A stretch of 64,000 nt of DNA, taken from assembly GCA_025667525.1 (NCBI GenBank), contig CM046878.1, positions 395,130,974-395,194,973 of the forward strand, in the 5' to 3' direction. This document shows, one piece after another, positions 1 through 12,713 of this stretch; within the stretch, counting starts at the first letter, position 1; every line of letters begins with the position of its first letter. The DNA comes from Glebionis coronaria (lineage: Eukaryota > Streptophyta > Magnoliopsida > Asterales > Asteraceae). Made by a program: the position numbers and the translations under genes. The notes beneath the pieces are model-generated. The model searched no databases and was not told where the DNA came from. It saw nothing but the letters and a program-made list of their open reading frames with translations.

Positions 1-224
1 TACTTATAATAACTCCCCACATCACAAAGATGGTTTACTCATTTTTCCCCAAGCTTCATAGTCCTAATCATACCATCGAGTCCTTATCATTCAACACCAA
101 AAAACAAACAACGCAACTATCCCTAATCATTTGTTATATAAGTTTTACGTTGCAATAATATTTTTAAAATAAAAATACATAACTTTATATAAACATGGTT
201 TTCAAGATTTCAACCTGAAAAAAT
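1..224. other. Flanking DNA left of element A
   Basis: AT-rich sequence outside element A. I see no gene or recognisable repeat in it. It ends at the target duplication of A, so 1-224 and the DNA after 27517 were once contiguous. Confidence 0.6.
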
Positions 225-229
225 ATGGT
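225..229. repeat. Target site duplication of element A, left copy
   Basis: ATGGT directly precedes the TG of the left LTR. The same five bases occur at 27513-27517 directly after the CA of the right LTR. A perfect 5-bp repeat at both ends of a 27-kb structure fixes the limits of element A. Confidence 0.93.
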
Positions 230-1186
230 TGATTGTAGTGTTTTACTACTCTTTAGGAAAAGAGCGTAAATAGGGAAAGTATCGAGTGATGATTTAGGGA
301 AATCAACACTAATGACCCTTAATGAAATGAAAGTTCGTTTCCCAAGGAGGTATATGTGTGTGAAAAATTTGTTAAACGTTTGTGATTAATGATTGGTTTA
401 GAAGGGGATGAGAAAAGAAGATGACTAAGACGTAAAAATAAAAATTAACAAAAAATCACTACTAGAAAGTTAAAACGTAGAACCTTAAAAACCACAAAAA
501 TAAAAATTAATTCTAAAAATTACCAAAAATTTACCAAAAATCAAAATAAATAAACTAAGGGTTTACCAATGATCAAAAACTTTCTCAAACCTTTTAAACA
601 ATTAAATATTCAATTTTTAAATGCTAATTAAAGCCCTAAAAATCAAATAAATTATCAAAAAGCCCAAATAAAGATTTTTCAATTTGTAAACCTCAAAAAT
701 GACCTAAAAAGATTAAAAACTATTTTTATAAATTTTTAAACTAATAAAAACTATTTAAAATGATTTAAAAACTATTTAAACTTAAAATAATTATAGAAAT
801 TAATCTAAAAGAGATAAAATTATTCTAAAAGTTGCTAAATTCCTATTTTAATGTATTAAACCGAAGAAAAATGTGAAAAGTTGGAAAAAGTGAAAATTTA
901 AAAATAATAATAAAAATAATAATAAAATAATATTAAAAATTCAAAAATTATAAGAAAATTCTAAAAACTTGCAAACTAGTTTATTTTAACCTAAATAATC
1001 AGAAAATCAAAGTGAAATTACCAAAATACCCCTATTGGGCCCTCAAATGGGCCAAAACCAAAAACAGTCAACCAAATTGGGCTTTTGGGCCCAAAAAGTC
1101 AAACTTGGCCTAATTGACTTGGAAAAGCCCTATCTGACTCAAAATTCAATTCTAAGAATAAAACTCTAAGGCCCAAAAGCTGAAAA

Positions 1187-2830
1187 TGAGCTTATCACAG
1201 GTTATTTAACACTCAGCTTATTCTTATTGGGCTTTTCCGCCCATTAAGCCATAAGCTAATGCCATAAGCTCTTATTTGACACACAACCTTCTTTTGGGAT
1301 GCTTATGAGATCTGTAAAAAGAATTTTTGAAAAAGCTCACTCAATAAGCCAGAAATAAGCAAAGAAAAATTTCACTAAAAGACAAAATAGTCGGGATTGA
1401 GAAATAAGGAACCTCAGAAGCTCTAGTTTATTGCAAAAGCTCACAAATAGCTTAACTAAGAATAATCAATCAAGAAAATCACAAAAAGCCAAGTAGAATA
1501 AGCTGTAAGAACAGATAAGCTGGCTGAAAAAGCCAAATAAGCTAGTTTTCTAGCAAAAGCTTAACCAAAAGACTTGTAACCTTCCAGATTTGATATTAAG
1601 CTGAGAAAAATGATTTCTATTACAAAAGATAAGTTGTTGCATGTACCAATAAGCAAAACAGATTCAATAAGCTTAGAAACCAAGTTTGACCAAAAGTCAA
1701 ACGTTGATAAGTTGAAATCAAACGCTGACAGGAACAAAGTAGGCGTTGACAGACTTAATTAAGTGTAAGGACTTGTTTTTCACCCTGCTGGTCAAGGTTT
1801 GAGTGTAAACCTTGTGAATCAAGGCTTACCAGTTGGGTAAACTTTATGTGTTTTGGCACAAATAAGCCAATAAGCCAGTGGGCTTATAAGTTGTGAACAA
1901 AGCAATCCAAATAGCCAAATATTCTCACAAGCAGCATACAAATAAGATCCAAGCAACAATACAACAATCCTAATGCTAGAAATCACAATGCAACACCAAA
2001 TGAGGTGGTCACTTTGCTGATGCAAATGACCACTTCAGCAGACTTTGATAAGCCAAGAAAACCACAATAAGCCACCAAATTCAACAAGCAGATAACCAAT
2101 AGATAGCTTATCACCCAAGCTATTCCCAAACCAAATTTCAGACCTTAGATCCAACAAACAAAGAAGTTATTGGATCTGATGTGTTTGACCAAATTCAAAA
2201 CCAATTTTATCAGATTTTTGCAAAACTTAGAATCCCTTTTTCAAACTTTCAGAAAGTAAACCAATGGCTAAAACTTGTGTATTAGGACTTGTTTAGACCA
2301 CCCAAACCCTAAGAACCAAGGGCACAAGGCCACAGGCCTTACGAACCAGCAATCCCAAACAACCCTTAATCAAGCACTTAACAAAGGAACTTGTGATTTT
2401 AACTAATAACCTACTGATTTTAATGATCAAAAACACTTAAACAATAGCAACTAACACAATTAAACTCAAAAATCACCAGCACAAACACCAATACTCAAAA
2501 TCAAAGCACCAAATCAAAATCAGTCATAAACATGAAATTTTGAGTGGAATCTTAACAAGGGACTATACCTGCCTTCCACAACATCCTAGGAAGGCCAGCA
2601 ATGCTCCTTGGACCTTGTTCAACAACTAGAACAAGACCAAGGTACTTCAATGAAGATGATGCAAACTGCCTTGGTTGATGGTTCAAAGTAGAACCTCAAG
2701 GACTTTATATCTTCAACACAAGCAGCAAACAACTCAACCAAGGGCTCTAATCCCTTCACAAGCTTGGTGTCAACAAGCTTGTAAGAGCTTATAGCAAATG
2801 GTCAAGGGTTAGTACACAAAATAAGCCAAA
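1187..2830. repeat. ATAAGC/GCTTAT word cluster in the A LTR
   Basis: By eye about 20 copies of ATAAGC or its complement lie in this stretch, often within longer words such as AATAAGCCA or AAGCTTA, at irregular spacing. At this base composition only about one would be expected on both strands together. The right LTR repeats the pattern from about 13676. Confidence 0.7.
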
Positions 2831-3082
2831 ACAGAACCTAGGATTTCAAGGTTTTCAAACCTTAAAAACCTTATGAACCAAGACGTGCCTTAACCACAAG
2901 ATTAAGGTAGGCCTTAACAATCATATGGAACTCAGAATTAGGCTACTCAAACACCAAACTTTTAATTAAATCAAAAAGAGATTTCACAATTTCAGAAATT
3001 TAAATTTTATTTAAACTTAAAAAGGAATTACAAAGATAATAGCCTAAAACTGGAACAAAGGGACTCTCACATGTTGAGGTCT

Positions 3083-3093
3083 CCTTTTATAGG
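3083..3093 (-). promoter_or_regulatory. TATA-like box in the A LTR
   Basis: On the minus strand this reads CCTATAAAAGG, a good plant TATA box. The same sequence lies near 26448-26458 in the 5' LTR, where it would start the genomic RNA. It is predicted from sequence only. Confidence 0.55.
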
Positions 3094-4147
3094 CAAATGC
3101 CTGGCTACACTATTCACAAACCCTAGATGTGATTTCTCAAAAATGCCCTTGAGTCCTTGAGTGCGTTTGTTGTTGATGAGCTGTCCAAAGTGATCCCAAA
3201 CGTTCATTTTAGCTTTGGAATGAAGCATTGATCCTTAGCTGTTGATCTTAACACGTGGCATGACTTGGAGGGCAAGTACTCATGTGATGGCCGAAACGGT
3301 TTGAATGGTGGGGTCCTTTGGGTGAGTGGGAGTGTGAGTTTAGGCATGGGATAGATTCGTGTGAAGGTTAATTGTGTTTTGGTGTAGGTAATTGTAAAAA
3401 CCCCCTTGTTGGTAAAAAGTTAAAACTGGGTTCATACGTGTGAATAGTGACACGTTTGATCCGTTTTCTTAGGGAGAAAGGTGTTTGGCGCGTGTTTAGA
3501 GATTTAAACTTCCAAACTTGGCAGTTTTGGTCCTTTTTATTCCTTTCTTTTGTCACTTGTGAATAAAAGTCTATCAGCGCCCATTTCCTTTGTATCAACT
3601 TTTGGCAACTTGTCATTTTTTGCACAAAACTTTCCAAAAGGTGTATCAAGGGTTAATTTTGGAACTTTTGCATATTTGAAGGACTGATCTTGGACATTTT
3701 TTATCTTCAAAGGTCTTCAATGTATCTTTGGCTTGATGAGGGACCATATTTGACAATTTGAAATTGTTGAGGGACTAATCTAGCCATTTCTTCAAAGTTG
3801 AAGGACCTTTTGTGTAATTTTGACAAACTTAAGGGACCAAACTTGTAATTATGAATATACAAGGGTTTTAAGTGTCATTTATTCAATAAATGAGGATCAA
3901 TCTTGTTTGTCTTCAAGTCTTCAAGGGTATTTGTTGAATTTTCCATGATTAGGGCCCGGTTCTTTGTACGGCTTCGTTTCTCGTGTCCGTTTTTCCTTGT
4001 ATCTTGTGATCTTTTGTCTTTTTCACGATATCCATACCTAAAATACACAAGTAAACAAACACAAGCATATATATGGTATTTATGACATTTTTATGCATTA
4101 AAAGCCCGAAAAGAACGATGAGATCATGTATAAATGCCATCTCATCA

Positions 4148-4162
4148 CTCCCCCATACTAAG
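4148..4162 (-). promoter_or_regulatory. Polypurine tract of element A
   Basis: The minus strand reads CTTAGTATGGGGGAG and directly abuts the 3' LTR, the expected place for plus-strand priming. It is preceded (4162-4187) by an imperfect hairpin with GCATTGC and GCAATGG arms. Two more copies of TAGTATGGGGG lie at 5885-5898 and 5940-5952. Confidence 0.85.
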
Positions 4163-6314
4163 CCATTGCCGTGCCCTCACGCAATGCTAGAATAAAGTAT
4201 CTAAGCATCACCAAAGTTCAATTTTATTAACCTTTATTGAAAAGTAAAAGACTTGCAACATACTACGGAGATGTGTAAAGACATAATGTATGATTTTCAT
4301 CACAAAAAGTGACTTTTAGGGTCAAAGAATAGAAACAAGTAAATGTCCCTTAGAGTAAACTTCGTCATCCTTGATTGTCATACATTCCATGCTAAGTGCA
4401 AAAACGAGATCATTGTTGGTACAAGTCACAATGCTAACACTACTCATACGTCCAAATTGTGTAATACTTTTTCTCCCCGCAATCCTAGTTATTATAAAAG
4501 GAAATGGGTTACTAGCATTTTTTATCTATTTGTCATGGATCACAAGTGATTCATATTGACTTATTTGAGTAGTTATTAGTCCGAAAGCAAAGTAGCACGA
4601 TTTGATCAATAGTTAGCCGAAGGACAAAATCTTTTAAAACGGCTTCTCGTGTATCCCCTTAAGTTCATATCTTGGCATAACTCGTTTCACGATTTGAGAC
4701 CTTTCTCGGACCGATATTTGGCATGTACTTCATACTTCAAATCTTGGGAAGACGTTCTCGAAATTATGGTCTTCTCTTCTTATTTTTGGAATTTCTTCAC
4801 TTGACGTTTTTGAGAGATTCTTCATATTGGACCACAACTTCATCATTTTTCTTCAATCTTTACTTTGGATTTTGATATACAACGATCCGCCTCCTTTTCG
4901 GACTTGGATATATTTATCCTCATACCTTGTTAGGGTCTTTTTGGATAGACTTTCTCCATGATCTTTAGGGGAGTAATTGCTTCTCGTCGTGTGTCTCGAT
5001 CCTTCATATTGATTTAGGAATAATGATACTTCACATCATCTTTGGATCTTTAGCAAATATAGAGCTCCTCATGCCTTGTTAGGGCCTTTTTGGATGATCG
5101 CCAATCTTCGCGTCCCGCTTCAATAAGTTATGCCTTGGCTATGAACTCTATTCAATCCCGAGCAACTTTTAAACGATCTTGCGCTAGAGGCTAAGTAACC
5201 TTTCAAATCGTACGACCTTACTTATTGCAATTATGATTTATTCCTAATGCATTGATCTTATGGGAAGAAAAAGCCACAATTAAAAACATATGAGTTTTTG
5301 AAAGAACATTTTCATGTTCTACGTTTAGCATGATCACTTGTCTAACTCTATCATCTCTCGTTCTTCACTATATAAAGACCTCTAATTAAAGAGACTCGTG
5401 AATACTTAGCCATGCAAGTCATAATTAAGCCAAATTTGGATTAGCTTTCATTAAGACTATATCAAATCAAAGTTTTGGGTTTTCAAGCCACCTATAGGAT
5501 CTTGCACTTTCTTGGACTTTTTCAAGCTTAGAGAATGCGTTTTATAGTTCCCTTGATAAGTGACTTTCTAGGATCAATTATAGGAACTTGCGAAAAGTTC
5601 TTGTTCTTAACCCGAATGAGCTAAGACTTTCGCATTTTAAAGCTCCCTATATAAAAGTCTAGCAAAACTTGAATTGAGCGGGTTAAGGAATGTAAATGGC
5701 TCCAAATGCCCATCAATTCAAAAATTAACTCTTATTCTACCCATCGGAAAATATACATTCGTGTCTTAAAACACTTATGAAAACTAAGAAAAATTTTAAA
5801 ATTTGGCCATTTTTAGCCTTATTAGCAAAACAAAACATTGAAAGCTGGAAAGCGTGAGGGCGTAGCAAAGCGAGTACCTATTTACCCCCCCATACTAAAA
5901 GTAAACATTATCCTCAATGTTTCGAGTCTAAAGGTGGAGCACCCCCATACTAGAGACGAAGAGTCGAATGCTTAGGATCTAGCATGGAAAGGGTGATCAA
6001 CAATATATCTAAAGCCGTTTATTAAGTATGCTAAAAGATAATTGTTAGAACAATAAAGGATATGTCATGGATTCGTGAAAAACTTCTTCAAACGAACGAT
6101 GGAGGCTCACGTAAACGAACACGAGAGTCTTCAATCGTAGATGATGATGATGATCTAGATAACACAATCACAAACAACCACGAGACAACGAGTTGAAAGG
6201 GTACAAGTCCCCTTATTAGTGAATAGTAAGCATAAAAGATAAGCATGGGATCTCCCCCACGAGGCACCTCGTTTTTGATTACTGAGTCATGAGCTCGACT
6301 CGATCCCCTCAATG
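4163..6314 (-). other. 3' noncoding region of element A
   Basis: About 2.15 kb between the end of pol and the LTR. There is no env-like frame; the short open stretches here have no recognisable content. Parts are recognisable in inverted orientation in the same region of element B, for example the stretch around 4600-4640 compared with 24165-24205. It holds two internal polypurine-tract copies (5885-5898, 5940-5952) and an AAACATT/AATGTTT hairpin at 5903-5922. Confidence 0.7.
5885..5952 (-). promoter_or_regulatory. Internal hairpin and polypurine cassette of element A
   Basis: On the minus strand: a TAGTATGGGGG tract, a 7-bp perfect stem (AAACATT, loop GAGGAT, AATGTTT) and a second TAGTATGGGGG tract. 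It lies about 360-430 bases after the pol stop. Element B has the same arrangement with its own tract sequence. Confidence 0.65.
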
Positions 6315-9300
6315 CTAATTATCATTGGGGAAGGTGACTTGGTCGAGGGCAACCATTGAAGGAATTTCCCCACCAAAGTAGTGCTTAAGCCTATGTCCAT
6401 TCACCTTGAAATTAGGACCATCATCTTGAGCTAGCTCAATGGTCCTATAAGGAAACACTTGTGTAATGGTGAACGGACCCGACCAACGAGATTTCAATTT
6501 CCCGGAAAATATCTTAAGACGAGAGTTAAAAAGCAATACTTGATCACCAACGTTAAAAACCCGGTTTTTAATCTTTGAATCATGAAACTTTTTAGTCTTT
6601 TCTTTAAAAATTAATGAATTTTCATAAGCATTATCTCTTAATTCATCCAATTCATTCAATTGTATTTTCCGGTGATCTCCCGCGGTCTTCAAGCCAAAGT
6701 TTTCACGCTTAAGGGCCCAATATGCCTTGTGCTCCAACTCAATGGGCAAATGACAATTTTTCCCATAGACTAACTTATAAGGAGTGCAACTGATAGGTGT
6801 CTTATAAGCGGTCCTAAAGGCCCATAAAGTGTCATCGAGTTTGTCGGACCATGAAGCACGGTTTTCTCCAATTGACCTCTCTAAAATCCTCTTTAAAGCT
6901 CGGTTCGAAACCTCGACTTGCCCACTCGTTTGCGGGTGATAAGCCGTAGAAAGACGATGAGTAACTCCATATTTCTTTAGAACCTTTTCGAATTGGTCAT
7001 TACAAAAATGGGTTCCACGATCGCTTATAATAGCACGAGGGGTTCCGAACCGAGAGAATAGTTGCTTCAAAAACTTCACTACCACACGAGCATCATTAGT
7101 AGGCAAAGCCTTAGCTTCCACCCACTTAGAAAGGTAGTCCACCGCGACGAGGATATATTTGTTGCCATGAGACGATGGGAACGGCCCCATAAAGTCTATT
7201 CCCCATATGTCGAAAATCTCACACACTTGAATTATGTTTTGCGGCATTTCATAACGTTGAGACGATTTTCCTTGACGTTGGCATGAATCACACGACTTCA
7301 CAAGTGCGTGTGCATCACGATAGATAGAAAGCCAAAAGAAACCGGCATCGAACACTTTCTTAGCCGTGAGATTAGCACCGTGGTGACCACCCGTGGGTCC
7401 CTCGTGACAAGCTCTAAGGATATTAGAAGCTTCGACACCAAACACACAACGTCGAACGAGTTGATCCGCACAAATCCGAAAGAGATAAGGGTCGTCCCAA
7501 AAATAGAACTTGACGTCACGAAAGAATTTTCGTTTTTGTTGTGTCGTCATACCCTTGATTATGAAATTGCTCGCATGGTAATTTGCAATGTCGGCAAACC
7601 ATGGGGTGGTGTCTTTAGAATTCACTACACCGAGAGTCTCAAGAGGAAATGTTTCGGTGATTTCCTTGTTCTCGAAAACATCTTTGTGAGGATCTTCTAG
7701 ACGAGAGAGATGGTCGGCCGCTAGATTCTCGGCTCCTTTTTTGTCAAGCACGATGACATCAAATTCTTGGAGGAGGAGCATCCAACGAAGCAATCTCGGC
7801 TTAGCATCTTGCTTAGCTAAGAGATACTTGATAGCCGAATGGTCGGTATACACGATGCTTTTAGTTAAGACGAGATAAGGTCGGAATTTCTCAAAAGCAT
7901 AGACCACGGCAAGGAATTCTTTTTCCGTTGTGGTGTACTTTAATTGAGCCTCGGTCATCGTCTTACTAGCATAATGGATAGGACGGAAATGCTTGTCATA
8001 ATGTTGCCCTAAGACGGCCCCTATAGCATAATCACTTGCATCGCACATGATTTCAAAGGGTAATTCCCAATTAGGAGCAACAAGAATGGGAGCTTCGGTA
8101 AGTTTCCTTTTTAGAGTTTCGAAAGCCTTAACACAATCCTCATTGAAGTTAAAAGGAGCATCCTTCTCGAGAAGGTGTGTCATAGGTCGAGAGATTTTCG
8201 AAAAGTCCTTGATGAAACGACGATAAAAGCCCGCGTGGCCTAGGAAACTCCTAACTCCCTTCACGGTTTTGGGATGAGGTAACTTGGCGATGACGTCTAC
8301 CTTAGCTTTATCGACCTCAATCCCCGCCTTCGACACCTTATGTCCTAAGACGATTCCTTGTTTACACATAAAATGACATTTTTCCCAATTAAGCACAAGA
8401 TTGGTTTCTTCACAACGTTTTAACATTTGCTCGAGATTAGATAAACATGACGTGAACGAATTACCAAACACCGAGAAGTCATCCATAAACACTTCCATCG
8501 ACTTCTCGATCATATCGTGAAAAATCGCCATCATACACCGTTGAAACGTACCGGGTGCATTACAAAGTCCGAAAGGCATCCTACGATAAGCGAACGTTCC
8601 ATAAGGACACGTAAACGTAGTCTTCTCTTGATCACGAGGGTCGATAGGGATTTGAAAGTAACCGGAAAAACCATCTAAAAAGCAATAGAATTCATTTCCC
8701 GCAGGTCGCTCCAACATTTGATCCATGAACGGCAAAGGAAAGTGGTCTTTACGAGTGGCGTCATTTAACTTTCGGTAGTCAATACACACCCTCCAACCGG
8801 TCACAACACGAGTGGGAATTAACTCGTTGTTTTCATTGGGCACAACGGTCATTCCTCCCTTTTTAGGGACACAATGGATTGGGCTCACCCATGGGCTACC
8901 GGATATAGGATAAATCATTCCCGCATCAAGGAGTTTAAGGACCTCCTTTTTAATGACATCGTGAATTTTGGGATTCACCCTTCTTTGACTTTGAATTGCG
9001 GGTTTGTAGTCCTCCTCCATTAAAATCTTGTGAGTACAATTTTTTGGGTCAATACCCTTAATGTCGGATATTTTCCACGCAATTGCCCCTTTGTGAGCCT
9101 TAAGAACTTTCAAGAGCTCGGTTTTTTCATTATTAGCAAGACCTTTTGCAATAATAACCGGCAACTTGTCATCACCTTCCAAGAATGCGTATTCAAGGTG
9201 AGAAGGATGATCTTTCAATTCAAGGATAGGTGGTTCCTCGATTGAAGATTTTGGTTCAACACTCATAACTTCCATCGACGAAAGAAATGGTGGAATAGAA

Positions 9301-10583
9301 GAATCATCACTAATCAACACCTCATCTTCATTGTCGATTTCATTTGAAGTGAAATCGCCTCCTTGGAATGGAGTGAGATTAGCAAGAATCAGATCCAAAA
9401 TAGTGGGATTGCCACTTGACGAGCTATCGGAAAAACCTAACACTTCTTGTGAAAACTCATCGCAAACCACATCAACGGTGTCAATGTGATTGATGGTAGC
9501 GATTGCATAAACATGAGAAGGTTTCAAGTTTTGAGTAGCGTTTATAACAAGTTCCTCTTCGTTGAATCTCAAAGTGATAGTCCTCGCATGAACATCGATA
9601 AGCGATCTCGAAGTGTCTAAAAATGATCGACCTAAAATTAGAGGAACTTGAGGATCCGCGGGGATGTCAACTACTATAAAATCAACGGGATAGTAGAACT
9701 TCCCCACTTTCACGAAAACATCTTCGGCTACTCCACATGCTATAATCGTAGAATGATCGGCCATCTCGATGGACATGTTCGAAGGAATGAGAGCCAGAAG
9801 CGAAAGCGATTTCCAAATGGAAAATGGCATCAAATTAATGCTCGCACCAAGATCGGCCAAGGCGAGGCATTCTTTCATATCTTGTATGTCACAAGGAATG
9901 AGAAACTTTCCGGGATCACCAACTTTTTCCGGTATGCGGTTAAGATAAACGGAAGAACAATTAGCAAGCTTTGAAAGCTTTTCCTTATCGCTCATCATAC
10001 TTTTAAAAGTGGAAGCGAAACGAGGCATATGTAACAACGCGTCGGCTAAACTCACATCAAAATGCACTTGTTGAAACATTTTTATAAAAAGCTCGATTTG
10101 TTGTTTGTTACGTTCTTGCAACTTTTCTTTGTTTCGTCTCGAAGGGTAGGGTAAAGGTGGTGTGGGTTGGTCATTAGGCAACGGCCTTGGAAACTCGGGT
10201 TCCACAATTGGTATTGGTTCAACCGTAGGTGTGGTATGAGCGGTACTTCGTGGGATTGTAATGTGCTCCTTTTCGACCATCACCTCGGGTTCTTTCTCGA
10301 TTTCCTTCTCCGTAGAAGTACTTGGACGAGAGATTGGTTCCTTGAAAGTTTTACCACTTCGTGTAGTAATAACCTTCATTTCTCCCTTTGGGTTTGCAAT
10401 GGTATCACTAGGAAGACCACCCGAGGAAGAGGGTTTACACATGATTGCTTCAAACATCTTAGCCATTCGGTCCTCAAATTTTGATTGCCTAACATCCGCT
10501 TTTAATAACTCTTGCTTAATCTCATGTTGTCCTAATTCCATCTTTTGTTGGTTTTGTTGAAGACGTTGGACATTTCCTTCCAT
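6315..10583 (-). CDS. Element A Pol: protease, RT, RNase H, integrase
   Basis: Open frame of 1422 codons. Order with approximate residues: a short gag-derived N-terminus, aspartic protease with DLGAS near 244, RT with the FMDD catalytic box near 699, RNase H with CDAS near 847 and YTDHS near 913, integrase zinc finger (GGHHG to CDSCQ, about 1065-1102), and DDE core with FMGPF near 1133, SDRG near 1192 and QVEVSN near 1228. It would copy element RNA to cDNA and insert it. The first ATG is not a proven start: gag runs into this frame through a frameshift around 10532-10620, whereas in B gag and protease share one frame. Unusually for the older element, pol has no stop codon. Confidence 0.9.
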   Translation of the reverse strand: MEGNVQRLQQNQQKMELGQHEIKQELLKADVRQSKFEDRMAKMFEAIMCKPSSSGGLPSDTIANPKGEMKVITTRSGKTFKEPISRPSTSTEKEIEKEPEVMVEKEHITIPRSTAHTTPTVEPIPIVEPEFPRPLPNDQPTPPLPYPSRRNKEKLQERNKQQIELFIKMFQQVHFDVSLADALLHMPRFASTFKSMMSDKEKLSKLANCSSVYLNRIPEKVGDPGKFLIPCDIQDMKECLALADLGASINLMPFSIWKSLSLLALIPSNMSIEMADHSTIIACGVAEDVFVKVGKFYYPVDFIVVDIPADPQVPLILGRSFLDTSRSLIDVHARTITLRFNEEELVINATQNLKPSHVYAIATINHIDTVDVVCDEFSQEVLGFSDSSSSGNPTILDLILANLTPFQGGDFTSNEIDNEDEVLISDDSSIPPFLSSMEVMSVEPKSSIEEPPILELKDHPSHLEYAFLEGDDKLPVIIAKGLANNEKTELLKVLKAHKGAIAWKISDIKGIDPKNCTHKILMEEDYKPAIQSQRRVNPKIHDVIKKEVLKLLDAGMIYPISGSPWVSPIHCVPKKGGMTVVPNENNELIPTRVVTGWRVCIDYRKLNDATRKDHFPLPFMDQMLERPAGNEFYCFLDGFSGYFQIPIDPRDQEKTTFTCPYGTFAYRRMPFGLCNAPGTFQRCMMAIFHDMIEKSMEVFMDDFSVFGNSFTSCLSNLEQMLKRCEETNLVLNWEKCHFMCKQGIVLGHKVSKAGIEVDKAKVDVIAKLPHPKTVKGVRSFLGHAGFYRRFIKDFSKISRPMTHLLEKDAPFNFNEDCVKAFETLKRKLTEAPILVAPNWELPFEIMCDASDYAIGAVLGQHYDKHFRPIHYASKTMTEAQLKYTTTEKEFLAVVYAFEKFRPYLVLTKSIVYTDHSAIKYLLAKQDAKPRLLRWMLLLQEFDVIVLDKKGAENLAADHLSRLEDPHKDVFENKEITETFPLETLGVVNSKDTTPWFADIANYHASNFIIKGMTTQQKRKFFRDVKFYFWDDPYLFRICADQLVRRCVFGVEASNILRACHEGPTGGHHGANLTAKKVFDAGFFWLSIYRDAHALVKSCDSCQRQGKSSQRYEMPQNIIQVCEIFDIWGIDFMGPFPSSHGNKYILVAVDYLSKWVEAKALPTNDARVVVKFLKQLFSRFGTPRAIISDRGTHFCNDQFEKVLKKYGVTHRLSTAYHPQTSGQVEVSNRALKRILERSIGENRASWSDKLDDTLWAFRTAYKTPISCTPYKLVYGKNCHLPIELEHKAYWALKRENFGLKTAGDHRKIQLNELDELRDNAYENSLIFKEKTKKFHDSKIKNRVFNVGDQVLLFNSRLKIFSGKLKSRWSGPFTITQVFPYRTIELAQDDGPNFKVNGHRLKHYFGGEIPSMVALDQVTFPNDN

Positions 10584-11974
10584 TTTGTTTGCATGAGTTT
10601 TAAGTTCATTAGCAAGTTCATTTTTAGCTCGTTTTTCAACTCGGATCTTAAGCTAATCATCTCACGTTGCATGTTATCAAATTTAGCATCATTTGCTTTA
10701 GCATAATCCAAAAATTCTCCTTGCAAATTTTTAGTGTGAGCATTTTGAAAACCTTGTGTAGTGTTTTGAAAATCACGGTTTTGGTTTTGATTAGAAATTT
10801 GTCCATTCCCACTTTGATAATTCCCTTTGTTGTAATTGCGTGAATTGCCTTGGTAATTACCTTGGTTGTTGTTTCGATAATTGTTAACATTTTGGTTTGG
10901 TGGAGCTTGATTTTGGCGGGAACCTTGGCCGTTTTGGTTGTAAGTTCCCGTTGCTACATAAGCACTCGAAGTGTTACCATCCGCGGTAATGCACTCGGAA
11001 AGATCATGAGCTCCCCCACAAGATAAACAACTCTTAGCAACCGCTTTAACCGAAGCGGAATTGGAAGCTTCTTGAGCCTTCCAATGGGACATAAGATTAG
11101 CAAATCTATCAAAAAACCGATTTTCCTCATTAGCTTCATCATGTAAGGCGTTAATGCTACGAGACGATTGTGACGAAGATGACGAACCCAAATTGGCAAC
11201 ACTCGGTGTGTTACGAGGGCTATAAACCTTAGATCTATTCTCGATGATTTGTAAAGCCTCATTTGTCGTCTTGCACAAAAAATTACCACCCGCGGCGGCA
11301 TTCAAATAATCTCGTTCATGATCATTAAGCCCATTATAAAAAGTATCAACTTGATGTAATTCCGTAAAATCATGGTGTGGACATTCATGTAACATTTCTT
11401 TAAATCATTCCCATGCCATTGAAAAAATTTCATTATTTCTTTGCACAAATCGTGAAATCTCATTTTTCAAGTGTGTTGTTTTAGATGGTGGAAAAAACTT
11501 GTTCACAAACTTAGAAACGAGATCGGCCCATGTCAAAATCGAATTTGGTGGTTCTTTCTCAAGCCAAATTTTTGCGGGTCCATCCAACGAGTATGGAAAC
11601 AACATCATCTTAATGGCGTCATGTGGAACATCCTTAAACTTGCTAGTGGCGGTGAGACGGTTAAAATTCCTAATATGGTAATGCGGGTTGTCTTTCTCGT
11701 GACCTCTAAACTTATTTGCTTGCAACATCGACATTAAACCCGTCTTAATCTCGAAATTCTCCGCAAGGATGGCGGGAATGACAATAGCCTCTCCAAAACC
11801 CTCGGTGGGTGCTTGTAGCAACTCCATCATAGTACGATTAGCCATGACGACTTCTTGTTCTACAATAGGTTCAACAATTGGAGGTTCTTCAACAATCAAT
11901 GTCTCTTGATTGGCTTGCTTTTGAAGTCGTTTACGAGCTCGTTTTGCTTGATTACGAGTGATCATAAACTTCAC
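10532..11974 (-). pseudogene. Element A gag (nonsense codon and frameshift)
   Basis: Capsid/nucleocapsid protein. The start at 11974 follows the family pattern, since A, B and G all open with a basic TR-containing N-terminus. The retrotransposon gag region includes FRGHEKDNPHYHIRNF and LDGPAKIWLEKEPPNSI. A TGA at 11405-11407 interrupts the frame where B has a basic residue. The frame resumes with a CX2CX3HX4C zinc knuckle (CLSCGGAHDLSEC, about 10990-11030) and Asn/Gln-rich sequence. A frameshift near 10532-10620 separates it from pol. These look like decay rather than programmed recoding, because B is continuous at both places. Confidence 0.85.
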
Positions 11975-12692
11975 GAAGAATGGGAGGTGAGCAAAGAAGA
12001 TTCTTTTTGGGTGTTTTGTGAATTTTCAATTTTTTTTGTGTTTTTGATGATATTTAATTTTTTTGGATTTTGGTGTATCTTCGTAGACAACAATCTACAA
12101 AATCTCTCCTCGAATCAAACTCTTGATTAAAGAAGCCTCAAAGGAATGAAAACGATCACGTGGAGTGAACGCCTTCGAATGACTTTAGAACTTTGGTGAA
12201 AACCAAATTGTTCAAGAGGGTTTAATCACAAAGAAACCAAGCAAATATATTATACGTAATAATACTTTGGGCGGCAAAACCCTCGATTAGCCTTCAATCT
12301 CAAAATACTCACAAGCAAGCGGGGAAACGAGGCGGCGCGAAGCACTTAAGAGCCTTTTTCCTTAGGGTATATTTTATAATACCCGCCTTATACCCACCTT
12401 ATAGTTTGTATCTTTCAAAATCGAGCTTCACGAAAGTATTTATCTATTTTTGCCTTTTTCTTTTTGTTTGAGATTCGAATACAATAATTGAGTGATGAAA
12501 TCCCAATTAAGGTTGTGTTTTCACACTTTTGGAGATATTGTTAATTTATTGTGATACTTAATACAATATAGTAATAATATTTGTACAAGAAAAACCAAGA
12601 AAACCGATAATACGTATTAGCAGAGTTCTACTAATACAAATACTATTTTGGTTAATATTAAAAACAACAATGCAAATTAATCACGACACACC
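11975..12692 (-). other. Leader of element A
   Basis: About 0.7 kb between PBS and gag start. No gene seen. It probably holds packaging and dimerisation signals by analogy with other LTR elements, but nothing specific can be recognised. Confidence 0.55.
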
Positions 12693-12710
12693 TCCCCGGC
12701 AGCGGCGCCA
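12693..12710 (-). promoter_or_regulatory. Primer binding site of element A (tRNA-Asp type)
   Basis: The minus strand reads TGGCGCCGCTGCCGGGGA, three bases inside the 5' LTR. It is complementary, with one difference, to the 3' end of plant tRNA-Asp, the primer commonly reported for Athila-type elements. Confidence 0.85.
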
Positions 12711-12713
12711 AAA

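Larger units (their letters stand above)
230..4147 (-). repeat. Element A 3' LTR (left copy, uninterrupted)
   Basis: 3918 bp, starting TGATTGTAG and ending CTCATCA. It matches 12714-15301 plus 26182-27512. This is long compared with the 1.5-kb LTR of the related element B. It carries a TATA-like box on the minus strand near 3084-3092 and a dense set of ATAAGC/GCTTAT words from about 1187 to 2830. It contains no gene. Confidence 0.92.
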
